The notes: generated by a model from the letters alone, not told the origin. Counted from the stretch's first letter, positions 41,373 through 50,535 are shown. The stretch: 64,000 nt of DNA from Aureimonas psammosilenae (GCF_009176975.1 NZ_WEZG01000003.1:372001-436000); one strand, 5' to 3'. A program made the numbers and translations.

Positions 41373-41546
41373 ATGGACCGCGAGAAGACCACTCCCGAAA
41401 CGACCACGGACGAGGCCGTTGAAGACCGTCAGGCCGTCGCCGATGAGCGCAGTCGTCAGGACTTCGGCAGCGAGAAGTCGCCCGCCGAGGGGCATACGAC
41501 GTTCGGTGACGATCGCACGACGCCGCGCCTCAACGACGGACGCTAG
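41373..41546 (+). CDS. Small acidic hydrophilic protein
   Basis: 57 aa from the ATG at 41373, with GAGGAG nine bases upstream. Very rich in Asp, Glu, Thr and Arg (MDREKTTPETTTDEAVEDRQ, then RSRQDFGSEKSPAEGHTTFG), probably disordered. Not recognised. Supported only by the good ribosome-binding site and by the coding-like composition. Confidence 0.5.
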   Translation: MDREKTTPETTTDEAVEDRQAVADERSRQDFGSEKSPAEGHTTFGDDRTTPRLNDGR

Positions 41547-41549
41547 ATC

Positions 41550-41789
41550 TCAAAGGGCAGGCGCAACCAGACGCGACGGGATATCGAGCGCTCTGCCGAT
41601 CGCCACCGCCTCCGAACGCGTGGGCCTCAACCCCGCTTCGATGAGGCAGAGCCGCCGTGGCTCCAGTTGAGCCAGTTCGGCGACTTCCGGGATCGACTTG
41701 TCCGAATAGATCCGGAAAGCTTTGGTCGCCGGAATACCTGCTTCGATCGCCTCCACGATGGCTCTGGGGATGGAATGCATGTCCTCCAT
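41550..41789 (-). CDS. Small helix-turn-helix-like protein
   Basis: 79 aa. Helical; the segment DKSIPEVAELAQLEPRRLCL then IEAGLRPTRSEAVAIGRAL resembles the core of an XRE/Cro-type helix-turn-helix, in which a short helix, turn and recognition helix precede a 'IEAG' contact. No operator or partner gene is evident. Convergent with the small acidic gene, three bases apart. Confidence 0.55.
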   Translation of the reverse strand: MEDMHSIPRAIVEAIEAGIPATKAFRIYSDKSIPEVAELAQLEPRRLCLIEAGLRPTRSEAVAIGRALDIPSRLVAPAL

Positions 41790-41998
41790 AGCATCTCTCC
41801 TGTGGCCCGAACGCTCAACATAGACCCATTTTAAAATGTTGCGCGCCTAAAATCGTGCTTGGTGCCGTGTTTTTCGGCGAATCGGGCCATCTTTGCCCTT
41901 CTCCCGCCTTGTCCCTCGCAGACGATGTCCTTGGCCAACGGCGTCGGGACCATAAATAAAGCTCCTCGGATGGCGGCCGAACGAGGGGCTTCAAGATC

Positions 41999-42373
41999 AT
42001 GCAGGAACTATTGAACCGCATCGCTGCGGAAACGGGACTTTCGCCCGAGCAGGCCCGGTTGGCGGTCGGCGAAATCCTTCTCTACATCAAGACGGAAGGG
42101 TCCGATCCCGCGATCGAGACCATGATCGAGAAGACGCCCGGCGCGAACGAGGCCATCCTCCATGCGGGAACGCAGGGCGGCGGAGAAGGTGAAGGGCTGT
42201 TCGGCGGCGGCGGTATCATGGCGCTCGGCTCCAAGCTGATGGGGCTCGGCCTCGACATGGGGGGCATTTCCAGCGTCGCGCGCGAACTCGTGGCCTATGC
42301 CCGGCAGCATGTCGGCTCCGAAACCGTGGATCGCGTTATGGCGACCACACCCGGCCTCGCGCAGTTCGGCTGA
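41999..42373 (+). CDS. Conserved-looking protein of unknown function (DUF2780/DUF2267-like)
   Basis: 124 aa. Layout: N-terminal helices (LLNRIAAETGLSPEQARLAV), a Gly-rich turn (GGGEGEGLFGGGG) and C-terminal helices (IMALGSKLMGLGLDMGGISS, then VARELVAYARQHVGSETVDR). This resembles small alpha-helical DUF2780 or DUF2267 proteins, but I cannot choose. Stands alone upstream of the sensor kinase, with a 112-base gap. Confidence 0.7.
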   Translation: MQELLNRIAAETGLSPEQARLAVGEILLYIKTEGSDPAIETMIEKTPGANEAILHAGTQGGGEGEGLFGGGGIMALGSKLMGLGLDMGGISSVARELVAYARQHVGSETVDRVMATTPGLAQFG

Positions 42374-42485
42374 TCTTTTGCGAATGGGCGTGTTGAAAGG
42401 CGACGGGCGGGTCAATAGTGTCGCATCGTGAACAGGAGGCCGGGCGCCGGGCGCCGTCGCCCGCCTTGAAAGTATCGGTTCGACC

Positions 42486-44171
42486 ATGACAAGCGGAGTG
42501 AACACGGCGCGGCGCGTTGTTTCCCACCTGCGCCCGTTCAGTTTCTCGCGCTGGCGGCGCAGGCCGCCGCTTCTCGCCCATGTCACGATCTTCGCCATCG
42601 CGATCATCGTGCCGGCCCTTCTTTTCAGCGCCTTCCTGATCCTGCGCTTTTCCCAGCAGCAGGCAGAAATCGCGCATGCTCAGGTCTCCGACACGGCTGA
42701 GATCCTGTCGGATTCGATCGATCGCGAACTCCTCACCATGATCACGCTGGCGAAGGCGCTGGCGGCGACGGCCGTGGTCGAGAACGGCGATCTCGATCAA
42801 TTCACCGCGAGCGCTCGCACCGCTCTCGCCGTCGCGGGGACCGATGCGCTTCTGATCGATCCGGCCCTGCGCATTGCGGCCGACACGCGGCCCGCAAGCG
42901 CGCGCCCACCGCAACGAAGCACCGAGGCCGAAGCGGTCCAGTCGGTGTTCCAGTCACGCCGGCCCCTGGTGACGAACGTCTTCCACAGCGCCCGCTCCGA
43001 CGACATCGTGTTCCAGGTGGCCGTTCCGGTGATACGCGGCGACCGGGTGATCTACGTCCTGACGCTGGTTCGCAGCACCACCGATCTCGGCACGTTCGTC
43101 GAGGATCGCAATCTGCCGGAAACATGGTCGGCGGTGGTGGTGGACAGCGAGCGGCACCGCGTGGTCGCGGCTCTCGCCACGGACGGCAAGATGCGCCCGA
43201 GCGGCAACGTCGCCTTCGACAACCCGTCGAGCGATTACCCCTTCGACCCGACGACCCACGACGATCTCATCAAGGCCTCGCATATCTCGGCTTTGTCGGG
43301 CTGGACCACCGCCGTCGCGGTTCCCGACTCCGTGATCGGCCAGCCGATTACCCGTTCCTGGTGGCTGCTGATCGGGGCGGTTCTTCTCCTGCTGACCTTC
43401 TCCGCCGCACTGGCCGCGCTTTTCGGTCGCCGGCTCGTGGTCCCGATCCAGGCCCTCGCCCATCAGGCCGATGCCATCGGCAAGGGCGAGCCCGCCCCGC
43501 CGGTCCGCACGGACATCGCGGAGATCGGCGATGTCAGCCGCGTTCTGGCGCAGGCCTCGCGCGAGCGCCGCGAGGCGGAAGAGCAAAGCCGCTTCCTGAT
43601 GCGCGAGATGACGCATCGCGCCAAGAACCAATATGCCCTGATCGCCGCCATCGCGCGCCGCGCGGCCAAGGAAAGCGCGAACACCTCGGAATTTCTCGAC
43701 ACCCTGTCGGAGGCTCTCAGCTCGCTCGCCCGCTCCGCCGACCTTCTGGCCGGTCGCGGCTGGGAAAGCGTGATGCTGGCCGATCTCGTTCGAGGGCAGT
43801 TGAAGGCTTTCGGGGCGGGCTCGTCCGGCCAGTTCGTGATTTCGGGGCCCGACGTTCGGTTGAACCCGACCGCCGCGCAGACCATCGGCCTCGCCCTGCA
43901 CGAGCTTGCCACCAATGCCGCGAAATACGGCGCTCTTTCCGTGCCGGACGGCCATGTGCGGATCGTCTGGTCGCAAACCGAAGAGTTCGAATTGAACTGG
44001 CGTGAAGTGGACGGCCCGCCCGTCCAGCGCCCGACGCGTTCGGGCTTCGGCACGCTCGTCGTCCAGAAGATGACCTCGCGCGGTCTCGGCGGCACGGTCG
44101 ACATGGACTATGCGCGAAGCGGCGTCGTGTGGAAGCTGCGCTGCCCGGTCGAGTCCGTCACCACGCATTGA
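42486..44171 (+). CDS. Membrane sensor histidine kinase, HWE/HisKA_2 type
   Basis: 561 aa. Residues about 28-50 (LLAHVTIFAIAIIVPALLFS) and 290-315 (SWWLLIGAVLLLLTFSAALA) are membrane helices enclosing a periplasmic dCache-like sensor. A HAMP-like stretch (VPIQALAHQADAIGKGEPAP) leads to the phospho-acceptor helix MREMTHRAKNQYALIAAIAR with His in MTHRAKN, and an ATP-binding domain with LHELATNAAKYGALSVPDGH and WREVDGPPVQRPTRSGFGTL. The H...W-R-E features are those of HWE kinases. No response regulator, PhyR or sigma gene is beside it. Confidence 0.9.
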   Translation: MTSGVNTARRVVSHLRPFSFSRWRRRPPLLAHVTIFAIAIIVPALLFSAFLILRFSQQQAEIAHAQVSDTAEILSDSIDRELLTMITLAKALAATAVVENGDLDQFTASARTALAVAGTDALLIDPALRIAADTRPASARPPQRSTEAEAVQSVFQSRRPLVTNVFHSARSDDIVFQVAVPVIRGDRVIYVLTLVRSTTDLGTFVEDRNLPETWSAVVVDSERHRVVAALATDGKMRPSGNVAFDNPSSDYPFDPTTHDDLIKASHISALSGWTTAVAVPDSVIGQPITRSWWLLIGAVLLLLTFSAALAALFGRRLVVPIQALAHQADAIGKGEPAPPVRTDIAEIGDVSRVLAQASRERREAEEQSRFLMREMTHRAKNQYALIAAIARRAAKESANTSEFLDTLSEALSSLARSADLLAGRGWESVMLADLVRGQLKAFGAGSSGQFVISGPDVRLNPTAAQTIGLALHELATNAAKYGALSVPDGHVRIVWSQTEEFELNWREVDGPPVQRPTRSGFGTLVVQKMTSRGLGGTVDMDYARSGVVWKLRCPVESVTTH

Positions 44172-44270
44172 AGCAGCACATGGTGGCCGCTTGCTTATGA
44201 CAGGCAAAGGGTTAAGGAACGCGGCGTCCAGCCTCGCCTGCGCGTATCCTTAAGCGTCCGGAGTCCGCCC

Positions 44271-45320
44271 ATGATCGACGTCTACCATCTCGACGGGGCG
44301 AAGGCGCGCGGACTGACCCTGACGGGCACCGACATCCCCGAGAACGCCATCTGGATCGACCTCGTCAACCCGACAAAGGCCGAGCAGGAAGCGGTGGAGC
44401 GCCTTTGCGCGCTGGAAGTGCCGACGCGCGAGGAGATGCGCGAGATCGAGGTTTCGAGCCGGCTTTATTCGGAGGACGGCGGCGACTTCATGACCGCCTC
44501 GGTGGTCTACGGTCTCGACAGCGGACGCCCGAGCTTCGCGCCCGTCACCTTCATTCTTGTCGGCCCCCGGTTGGTGACGCTGCGCTACACCGAGCCAAAG
44601 AGCTTCGCAATCTTTTCCGCCAAGCTATGCCGCGATCCGATCGAAACGCATCTTCCTAAGCCTTCCGCGGAAACGGGAGAGGCCGGAATGTCCAGGGCAC
44701 CCACCGCCCGCCTTCGCCCGCCGACCGCCGACACCATCCTGATCGGTCTCCTGGAAACCGTGATCGACCGGGTGGCCGACATGATGGAGGCGATCGCCGC
44801 CGATCTCGACGGCATCGCCAACGACATCTTCAGCGCCTCCGACGAAAAGAAGCCGATCGCCACGCACGAGTTCAAGGAATTGCTGCGCCGCATCGGCGCG
44901 GCTGGGGACCTCGCCTCGCGTACCCGTGAAAGCCTCGCCACCCTCGATCGGATGATCCCCTTCCTTCAGCTCGTGCTGGATGGGCGCAAGGCAGTGAAGG
45001 AAGCGCGTGCGCGCACCAAGGCGATGAACCGCGACGTCCATTCGCTGAACGATTTCGTCTCGTTTCTGTCCAACAAGACGACCTTCCTTCTCGACACGAC
45101 GGTCGGCATGATCTCGATCGAGCAGAACGCCATCATCAAGATCTTCTCGGTCGCCGCCGTCGGCTTCATGCCGCCGACGCTCGTCGCCTCGATCTACGGC
45201 ATGAACTTCCAGCACATGCCGGAACTCAACTGGCCGCTCGGTTATCCGATGGCGCTCGGCATCATGGTGCTGTCCGCCATCATCCCGCTTCTCTTCTTCC
45301 GCTACAAACGCTGGCTTTAA
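44271..45320 (+). CDS. corA: CorA, magnesium/divalent cation channel
   Basis: 349 aa. Large cytoplasmic N-terminal domain, then two C-terminal membrane helices (IKIFSVAAVGFMPPTLVASI and PMALGIMVLSAIIPLLFFRY) joined by the signature YGMNFQHMPELNWPLGYP, with the GMN selectivity motif. A basic tail (RYKRWL) ends the protein as usual. A Pro/Ala-rich insertion occurs near residues 120-150. The stop overlaps the stop of the convergent asparaginase gene. Confidence 0.95.
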   Translation: MIDVYHLDGAKARGLTLTGTDIPENAIWIDLVNPTKAEQEAVERLCALEVPTREEMREIEVSSRLYSEDGGDFMTASVVYGLDSGRPSFAPVTFILVGPRLVTLRYTEPKSFAIFSAKLCRDPIETHLPKPSAETGEAGMSRAPTARLRPPTADTILIGLLETVIDRVADMMEAIAADLDGIANDIFSASDEKKPIATHEFKELLRRIGAAGDLASRTRESLATLDRMIPFLQLVLDGRKAVKEARARTKAMNRDVHSLNDFVSFLSNKTTFLLDTTVGMISIEQNAIIKIFSVAAVGFMPPTLVASIYGMNFQHMPELNWPLGYPMALGIMVLSAIIPLLFFRYKRWL

Positions 45321-46342
45321 AAGACGGCCACGACATCCCCGACGCGGGTCGTCTGCCAGTTGCGCAAGGTGTCGTGCGATTGCGCAGCATAGGTCTCCGA
45401 CAGTGCGCCGTCATGCGCGGCGAAGATGCGCGACAGCGTCGCTGCCGCGAGCGCTTCGGAGGCACGCGTCGCGCCGTCGTCGATCTTCAGCGCGAAGCCG
45501 AGGCCGAGTTCGGGCACCGCGCCGCAGTAAACGCCCTCCGCGCCTGTCTTCACGAAAACGCGGCCGGGCGCGGCTTCCATCATGGCAACATCCGCGCGCT
45601 TGGTTCCCGCCATGTACCAGGGCTCGGCCATGCAGGCCTCGATCAGCCGCTTGCCTGCAGCGAGGCGATCGGGCGCCGCGCCCTGACCCGACACGAGGCG
45701 GGCGAAGGCCGTGGCGAAGCCCTTCAACGGCGCGGCATAGGTCGGGATCGAGCATCCGTCGATGCCGGCCTCCTCCGGGTCGAGGCGTGCGCCGGTCATG
45801 TCCTCCATGGCGCGCCGCACCCGCTCCTGCACCTGATGGCGGCCGCCGACATAGCCCGCCGTTTCCTCGCCGAGATGGACGGCGGTGCAGAGAAAGCCGG
45901 AATGCTTGCCCGAACAGTTGTTGTGAAGCTGCGTCGGCTCACGTCCCTCGCGCGCGATCTGGCGGGAGATCGTGGCCGAGAAGGGCCAATGGCAACCGCA
46001 TTCGAGAGCCTCTTGCCCAAGCCCTGCCCGGCCGAGGATGTCGCCCGCCAGCGCCACATGGCCTTCTTCACCGGAATGGGAGGCGCAGACCAGCGACAGC
46101 TCGCGCGCGCCGAGACCGAAACGGTCGGCAGCGCCGCTTTCGATCAGCGGCAAGGCCTGAAGCACCTTCACCGCCGAGCGGGGGAAGACCGGGGCATCCA
46201 CGTCGCCGGAGGAGAAAACGGCCGCGCCGCTCGCATCGGTCACGACGAGCGCGCCGCGATGACGGCTCTCCACCCGGTCGCCGCGCGTCACTTCCACCAG
46301 AACAGGATTGTCCACCGCCGCGCTCCGTTCTTCATCCGCCAT
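45317..46342 (-). CDS. L-asparaginase II, rhizobial (Rhizobium etli) type
   Basis: Hydrolyses asparagine to aspartate and ammonia; belongs to the class typified by the R. etli inducible enzyme, structurally related to serine beta-lactamases rather than to the E. coli type. 341 aa. Motifs: FPRSAVKVLQALPLIESGAA (SxxK), LVCASHSGEEGHVALAGDIL, and HNNCSGKHSGFLCTAVHLGE with the conserved Cys and SGKHSG. Divergent from the DUF3750 gene across 80 bases; convergent and overlapping with corA. Confidence 0.9.
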   Translation of the reverse strand: MADEERSAAVDNPVLVEVTRGDRVESRHRGALVVTDASGAAVFSSGDVDAPVFPRSAVKVLQALPLIESGAADRFGLGARELSLVCASHSGEEGHVALAGDILGRAGLGQEALECGCHWPFSATISRQIAREGREPTQLHNNCSGKHSGFLCTAVHLGEETAGYVGGRHQVQERVRRAMEDMTGARLDPEEAGIDGCSIPTYAAPLKGFATAFARLVSGQGAAPDRLAAGKRLIEACMAEPWYMAGTKRADVAMMEAAPGRVFVKTGAEGVYCGAVPELGLGFALKIDDGATRASEALAAATLSRIFAAHDGALSETYAAQSHDTLRNWQTTRVGDVVAVF

Positions 46343-46422
46343 GCTTCGGGCGGCTCTCCGCGCCCTACCGAAGCTCGGGCTGGCCTACCATATGGAAGAC
46401 GTCCCGCCAGCCCTGCCCTTTC

Positions 46423-47187
46423 ATGACGATGCGAATATTGAAGATCGTTTTCCTGCTCTTCGCCTTGATCTATCTTGTGCCGACCGCCCTCGCAGTGCTG
46501 TTCTGGTGGGCCGGAAGTCATCCGGGAAGCTGGCGCGACGCGGACTGGACGAGCGCCAAGCTCCTGCCCGCCCCGGCGCAATCGCGGGACGCGGCGGTCT
46601 ACGTCTTCGCGGCGCGCACGGGCGGGCTGAAAGGCGCGATCTCGGAACATTCCTGGGTGGTGGTGAAGGAGAAGGGTGCCCCCGCCTATGAGCGTTGGGA
46701 CAAGGTGGGCTGGGGTTCGCCGATTCGCCGCAACGCCTATGCCGCCGACGCGCGCTGGTACTCCAACCCGCCGCAACTGGTTCTGGAGCGGCATGGCGAA
46801 GCGGCCGAAGCGCTTATCCCGAGCGTTCGCGAGGCGATCCGCGCCTATCCCTATTCGACGGCTGGCAGCTACCACATCTTCCCCGGACCGAACTCCAACA
46901 CTTTCGTGGAGCATGTGCTGCGCCATGTGCCGGGACTCCGCACGAACCTGCCGCCGGCCGCGATCGGCCGCGATTATCCATCCGACGGGCGCTTCGCGGT
47001 GATCGACCGCGACCGGGGCGATCTTCGCCTTTCCATTCTCGGCTATGCCGGCCTGTCCGTCGGGCGCACGGCCGGACTGGAACTCAACATCCTCGGCCTC
47101 GTCGCGGGGATCGATCCCTGGCATCTCGGGATCAAGATTCCCGCCTTCGGCAGCTATTCGCTGCTGCCGGAGCGGTTCAGCTTCTGA
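46423..47187 (+). CDS. DUF3750 protein, membrane-anchored
   Basis: 254 aa from the ATG at 46423 (a second ATG follows at 46429). One N-terminal membrane anchor (ILKIVFLLFALIYLVPTALA), then a periplasmic domain with EHSWVVVKEKGAPAYERWDK, NPPQLVLERHGEAAEALIPS and GSYHIFPGPNSNTFVEHVLR, the signature of DUF3750. The conserved His/Ser/Asn residues suggest an enzyme, but no activity is established. The open frame continues upstream to 45403, opposite the asparaginase gene; that part is not used. Confidence 0.85.
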   Translation: MTMRILKIVFLLFALIYLVPTALAVLFWWAGSHPGSWRDADWTSAKLLPAPAQSRDAAVYVFAARTGGLKGAISEHSWVVVKEKGAPAYERWDKVGWGSPIRRNAYAADARWYSNPPQLVLERHGEAAEALIPSVREAIRAYPYSTAGSYHIFPGPNSNTFVEHVLRHVPGLRTNLPPAAIGRDYPSDGRFAVIDRDRGDLRLSILGYAGLSVGRTAGLELNILGLVAGIDPWHLGIKIPAFGSYSLLPERFSF

Positions 47188-47271
47188 GACACGTTTCCCG
47201 ACGCTGCTTTTCCTGCTAGCCGAAGCATGGTGGACCGGCGCGGCAAACGCCGGGAGGAGGAGGTGCTTTCC

Positions 47272-48228
47272 ATGTTCCTGTCCTGCGGCGACTCGCTTTT
47301 CGACGTCTTCGCCGATCTCGACGACGACGTTTCGCGCATCGGCCTTTCGGCGCGGATCGGCGGATCGGCGTTGAACGCGGCGCTCGGCCTCGCGCGTCTC
47401 GGCCACCGCTCGGCCTTCTTCTGCAAGATCTCGGGCGATCTCTACGGCCGGCGCCTCCGCGCCTTCATGGGGCGCGAGAATATCGATCAGCGTTTCCTGA
47501 TCCCGACCGACCGCAACACGACGCTCGCCATGGTGTCGCTGTCGCAAGCCGGGGTGCCGGAATATTCCTTTTATACCGAGAACACCGCCGACCGGTCGAT
47601 CTCCCCGGATGAAGTGCCGACGAGCCTTCCGGACGAGATCAAGGGCATCCATATCGGCGGCTCCTACACCACCGTTTCCGAGCCGACCGCCGGCTCCCTC
47701 CTGAAGCTCGTGGCCCGAGAGAAGGACCGGCGCTTCATCTCCTACGATCCCAACATCCGCGCTTCCGTCGTGCCCGATCTCGATATCTGGCGGGCGAAGG
47801 TCGCCGAACTCGGGCCGATGGCGGCTCTCATGAAGGCGAGCGACGAGGACCTGTCGCAGCTTTATCCCGGCCGCTCCATCGACGCCGTGCTTCAGGACTG
47901 GGTCGAGGCCGGGGCCAGCCTTGCGGTGGTGACGCGGGGCGAGAAGGGCGCGGTCGCACTTGGCAGATCCGGCATCGGCGCGTCCCTGCCGGGCGTTGCG
48001 GTGCATGTGGTGGATACCGTCGGCGCGGGCGACACGTTCTTTGCCATGATGCTCGCCAAGCTCGCCGAGGACGGGGCCCTTTCGCGGGCCGCGCTCGAAT
48101 CCTTGAACGAGAACGACCTGAAGGCGCTGATCGGCGCGGCGACACGCGCGGCGGCCGTGACCTGCTCGCGCCGCGGGGCCGACCTGCCGCGGCGGGCCGA
48201 TCTCGGGCTCGCTCCCCTCGCCGGCTGA
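47272..48228 (+). CDS. PfkB-family sugar kinase
   Basis: Carbohydrate kinase of the ribokinase/PfkB superfamily. The start is at the ATG at 47272 (MFLSCGDSLFDVFADLDDDV), preceded by GGAGGAGGAGG, and gives 318 aa. GGSALNAALGLARLG is the N-terminal signature; DTVGAGDTFFAMMLAKLAED is the C-terminal signature with the catalytic Asp of GAGD. Fructokinase is the likeliest activity but substrate cannot be decided from sequence alone. Confidence 0.9.
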   Translation: MFLSCGDSLFDVFADLDDDVSRIGLSARIGGSALNAALGLARLGHRSAFFCKISGDLYGRRLRAFMGRENIDQRFLIPTDRNTTLAMVSLSQAGVPEYSFYTENTADRSISPDEVPTSLPDEIKGIHIGGSYTTVSEPTAGSLLKLVAREKDRRFISYDPNIRASVVPDLDIWRAKVAELGPMAALMKASDEDLSQLYPGRSIDAVLQDWVEAGASLAVVTRGEKGAVALGRSGIGASLPGVAVHVVDTVGAGDTFFAMMLAKLAEDGALSRAALESLNENDLKALIGAATRAAAVTCSRRGADLPRRADLGLAPLAG

Positions 48229-48253
48229 CCGCTCTCCTGACCACTCGAATGCG

Positions 48254-48292
48254 AAAAGGCCCGCCGGAGGGTTTCCCCGGCGGGCCTTTTCT
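48254..48292. terminator. Bidirectional intrinsic terminator between the sugar kinase and porin-like genes
   Basis: 14-bp perfect stem AAAAGGCCCGCCGG (48254-48267) with CCGGCGGGCCTTTT (48277-48290). A on one side and T on the other let it act on both the plus-strand kinase and the minus-strand outer-membrane gene (stop at 48310). Confidence 0.88.
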
Positions 48293-48309
48293 TTGTTCGG
48301 CCGAGCCGA

Positions 48310-49107
48310 TCAGTTGAAGCGGTAGGAAGCCTTCGCCATCACCGTGTGGAAGTCCAGATCGGTCTTCGACTTGGTGGTGAAGGTGTCCGGGTTCACGGTG
48401 TTGGCTTCCGTGAAGGTGGTTTCCGACTTCGCCTTGCCGAGATCGGTGTAGAGATATTCGAGGCCGAAGGAGACGTTCTGCGTCGCCAGCACATCGACGC
48501 CGGCGCCGACCGCGTAGCCGACCTTGTCCTTGTCGGAGTCGGAGGTAGCGGTGTAGGTCGTGCCCGTGCCGTTGGCCGAGGTGTTGAAGTTCGACTCGTC
48601 GGTGTTCACCTTGGCCTTGCCGTAGGCGAGACCGCCCGTGCCGTAGACCGCGACGCGATCCACGCCGTAGCCGACCTTGCCGCGAACGGTGCCGAAATAC
48701 TTCATGTCGGTCTTGGTCTCGAATTCCTGGCCGGTCGCCGAGCCGTTCTGGCCGAGAACGACGCCCGTCTTCTTGTCGTGGTCGATGTAGTTGAAGTCCG
48801 CGACGCCGCCGACGATGACGTTGTTCGGCATCTGGTAGTCGTAGCCAACATGGCCGCCGCCCGTGAAGCCGGCGCCGGTGCCGTCCTGGTTGGTGGCCGT
48901 CGGGCCGCCGAAACCGTCGACGCCCGAAGCGCCCTTGGAACCGCCGAACGCGACGCCGGCCTGACCGCCGACATAAGCGCCGGTCCAGTTGGCGACGGGC
49001 GCGAGTTCGACCGGGGCCGGAGCCGGCGGCTCGTCATAGGTGATGTCGGCGGCAAGAGCGGGCGACGCGAAAGCGGCCGAAGCGAGAAGAAGAGCGAAGA
49101 GCTTCAC
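48310..49107 (-). CDS. Omp31-like outer-membrane beta-barrel protein, copy 1
   Basis: Small porin-like outer-membrane protein. The start is GTG at 49107 with GGAG seven bases upstream, giving 265 aa and a signal peptide (KLFALLLASAAFASPALAAD). Mature N-terminus ITYDEPPAPAPVELAPVANW, then alternating beta strands such as GAYVGGQAGVAFGG and GFTGGGHVGYDYQMPNNVIV. The last strand ends FHTVMAKASYRFN, closing with Phe-Asn as OMPs do. Resembles Brucella Omp31/Omp25-type proteins. Close paralogue of the next gene. Confidence 0.88.
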   Translation of the reverse strand: MKLFALLLASAAFASPALAADITYDEPPAPAPVELAPVANWTGAYVGGQAGVAFGGSKGASGVDGFGGPTATNQDGTGAGFTGGGHVGYDYQMPNNVIVGGVADFNYIDHDKKTGVVLGQNGSATGQEFETKTDMKYFGTVRGKVGYGVDRVAVYGTGGLAYGKAKVNTDESNFNTSANGTGTTYTATSDSDKDKVGYAVGAGVDVLATQNVSFGLEYLYTDLGKAKSETTFTEANTVNPDTFTTKSKTDLDFHTVMAKASYRFN

Positions 49108-49325
49108 CTGGGTACTCCATGAAAGACTGGGGCGTCCCCGCCATCCTGCGGCGCGACGACGTCCCCTGCCGAGACAATGGCGTCGGCCTTTCGGTCGATG
49201 CCGGTTGCTTTCTGTTTCGGGGTCGCTTGGCTGCAGGCGAAGCACCCCGATGCAGGTTCGCCTTGCCTCAGCCTTGCGAACCGCCTTGGTGAATTGTTTC
49301 TAAGCCGAAATCCTTGACGTTGAAT

Positions 49326-49359
49326 TAAAAAGCCCGCCGGACGAAAAGTCCGGCGGGCC
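49326..49359 (-). terminator. Intrinsic terminator downstream of the second outer-membrane gene
   Basis: 11-bp perfect stem GCCCGCCGGAC (49331-49341) with GTCCGGCGGGC (49347-49357), 5-base loop; A-run 49326-49330 gives a U tract on the minus strand. Separates the two porin-like genes. Confidence 0.85.
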
Positions 49360-49395
49360 TTTGTAGATAGCGACTTCGTGAGAAGTCTTAAGAAC

Positions 49396-50163
49396 TTAGT
49401 TGAAGCGGTAGGACGCCTTCGCCATCACCGTGTGGAAATCCACATCGGTCTTGGTGTCGACATCGAACGAGGTGCCGAGGGCCGGCGAAGCGAAGGTCGT
49501 GGTGGTCTTCGCGCTGCCGAGATCGGTGTAGAGATATTCCAAGCCGAACGAGAGGTTCTGCGTGGCGAGGTAGTCGACGCCGGCGCCGACCGTGTAGCCG
49601 ACCTTGTCCTTGTCGGTGTCGGTCGTGGAACCGAAGCCGGTGCCCAGCGCCGAAAGAACATCGCCGTTCCTGACTTCGAGGTCGTAGTCGCCATAGGCCA
49701 CACCGCCCGTGCCGTAGACCGCGACGCGATCCATGGCATAGCCGAGCTTGGCGCGAGCAGTGCCGAAATAGTTCATGTCGACGCCGACCGACGTCTCGCC
49801 GCCGGGGAAGGTAGCGCCGACGCTGCGGTCGTGGTCGATATAGTTGAAGTCGACCACGCCACCGAGCAGGAGGCCATTGGCGAACTGGTAGTCATAGCCG
49901 ATATGGCCGCCGCCGGTGAAGCCGACATCCGGGCTGTCCTGGAAGGAGGTGACGCCGGGAATGCCGAGCAGGTCGCTGCCGATGGCACCGCTTGAACCGC
50001 CGAAGGCGACGCCGGCCTGACCGCCGATGTAAAGGCTCGTGAAGTTATAGGCCGGCGCGATTTCCACCGGAGCCGGAGCCGGCGGCTCTTCGGTGATGAT
50101 GTCGGCGGCGAAGGCGGGCGTCGCAAGGGCCGTGGCGGCCAAGAGGATCGCGAAACGCTTCAT
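49396..50163 (-). CDS. Omp31-like outer-membrane beta-barrel protein, copy 2
   Basis: 255 aa from the ATG at 50163 (MKRFAILLAATALATPAFAA), with GGAG eight bases before it. Mature part begins DIITEEPPAPAPVEIAPAYN, very like copy 1, and shares YIGGQAGVAFGG, GYDYQFANGLLLGGVVDFNY and the C-terminal DVDFHTVMAKASYRFN. Probably a tandem duplicate, each copy with its own leader and terminator. A role in permeability or surface structure is from family knowledge. Confidence 0.88.
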   Translation of the reverse strand: MKRFAILLAATALATPAFAADIITEEPPAPAPVEIAPAYNFTSLYIGGQAGVAFGGSSGAIGSDLLGIPGVTSFQDSPDVGFTGGGHIGYDYQFANGLLLGGVVDFNYIDHDRSVGATFPGGETSVGVDMNYFGTARAKLGYAMDRVAVYGTGGVAYGDYDLEVRNGDVLSALGTGFGSTTDTDKDKVGYTVGAGVDYLATQNLSFGLEYLYTDLGSAKTTTTFASPALGTSFDVDTKTDVDFHTVMAKASYRFN

Positions 50164-50535
50164 AGTTGATACTCCAGTCAGTTCTACCGCCTTTCGGCGG
50201 ATCTTGTTGACGTTCGGTCTGGCGCGCCACACCGAATCAATGTTCGTTCGGCACCAGAACTCGTCTGTCGGGGCAAGTGATCCACGACCTTGTGGCTATC
50301 AAGCGGCGAAGCTTCCGGTTCGGTGAGGACTGTTGCGCTTGTGCAACGACCCCAACCGACGACCCGCGAGGACAATCGCTCGGTAAGGCATTGTTTCTTC
50401 TCAATGAAAAACGAAACGCCGCCGTGTTCCCCATTTCTTTGCGAAACAAGGATCACGGCGGCGTCATGCAGGCGTCATTTCCGCTTCACCCGGCCGAAGC
50501 GGCTCGCGCTTCGGCTCAGGCCGTCGGGAATTGGA
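50164..50535. other. Intergenic region between the outer-membrane gene and fructose-bisphosphate aldolase
   Basis: 372 bases without a supportable gene. It must hold the promoter of the copy-2 porin-like gene. A 9-bp stem-loop (GCCGAAGCG 50493-50501 with CGCTTCGGC 50507-50515) lies just after the aldolase stop and may end its message, although it lacks a U tract. A short dyad GTTGC/GCAAC occurs near 50331-50346. Confidence 0.45.
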
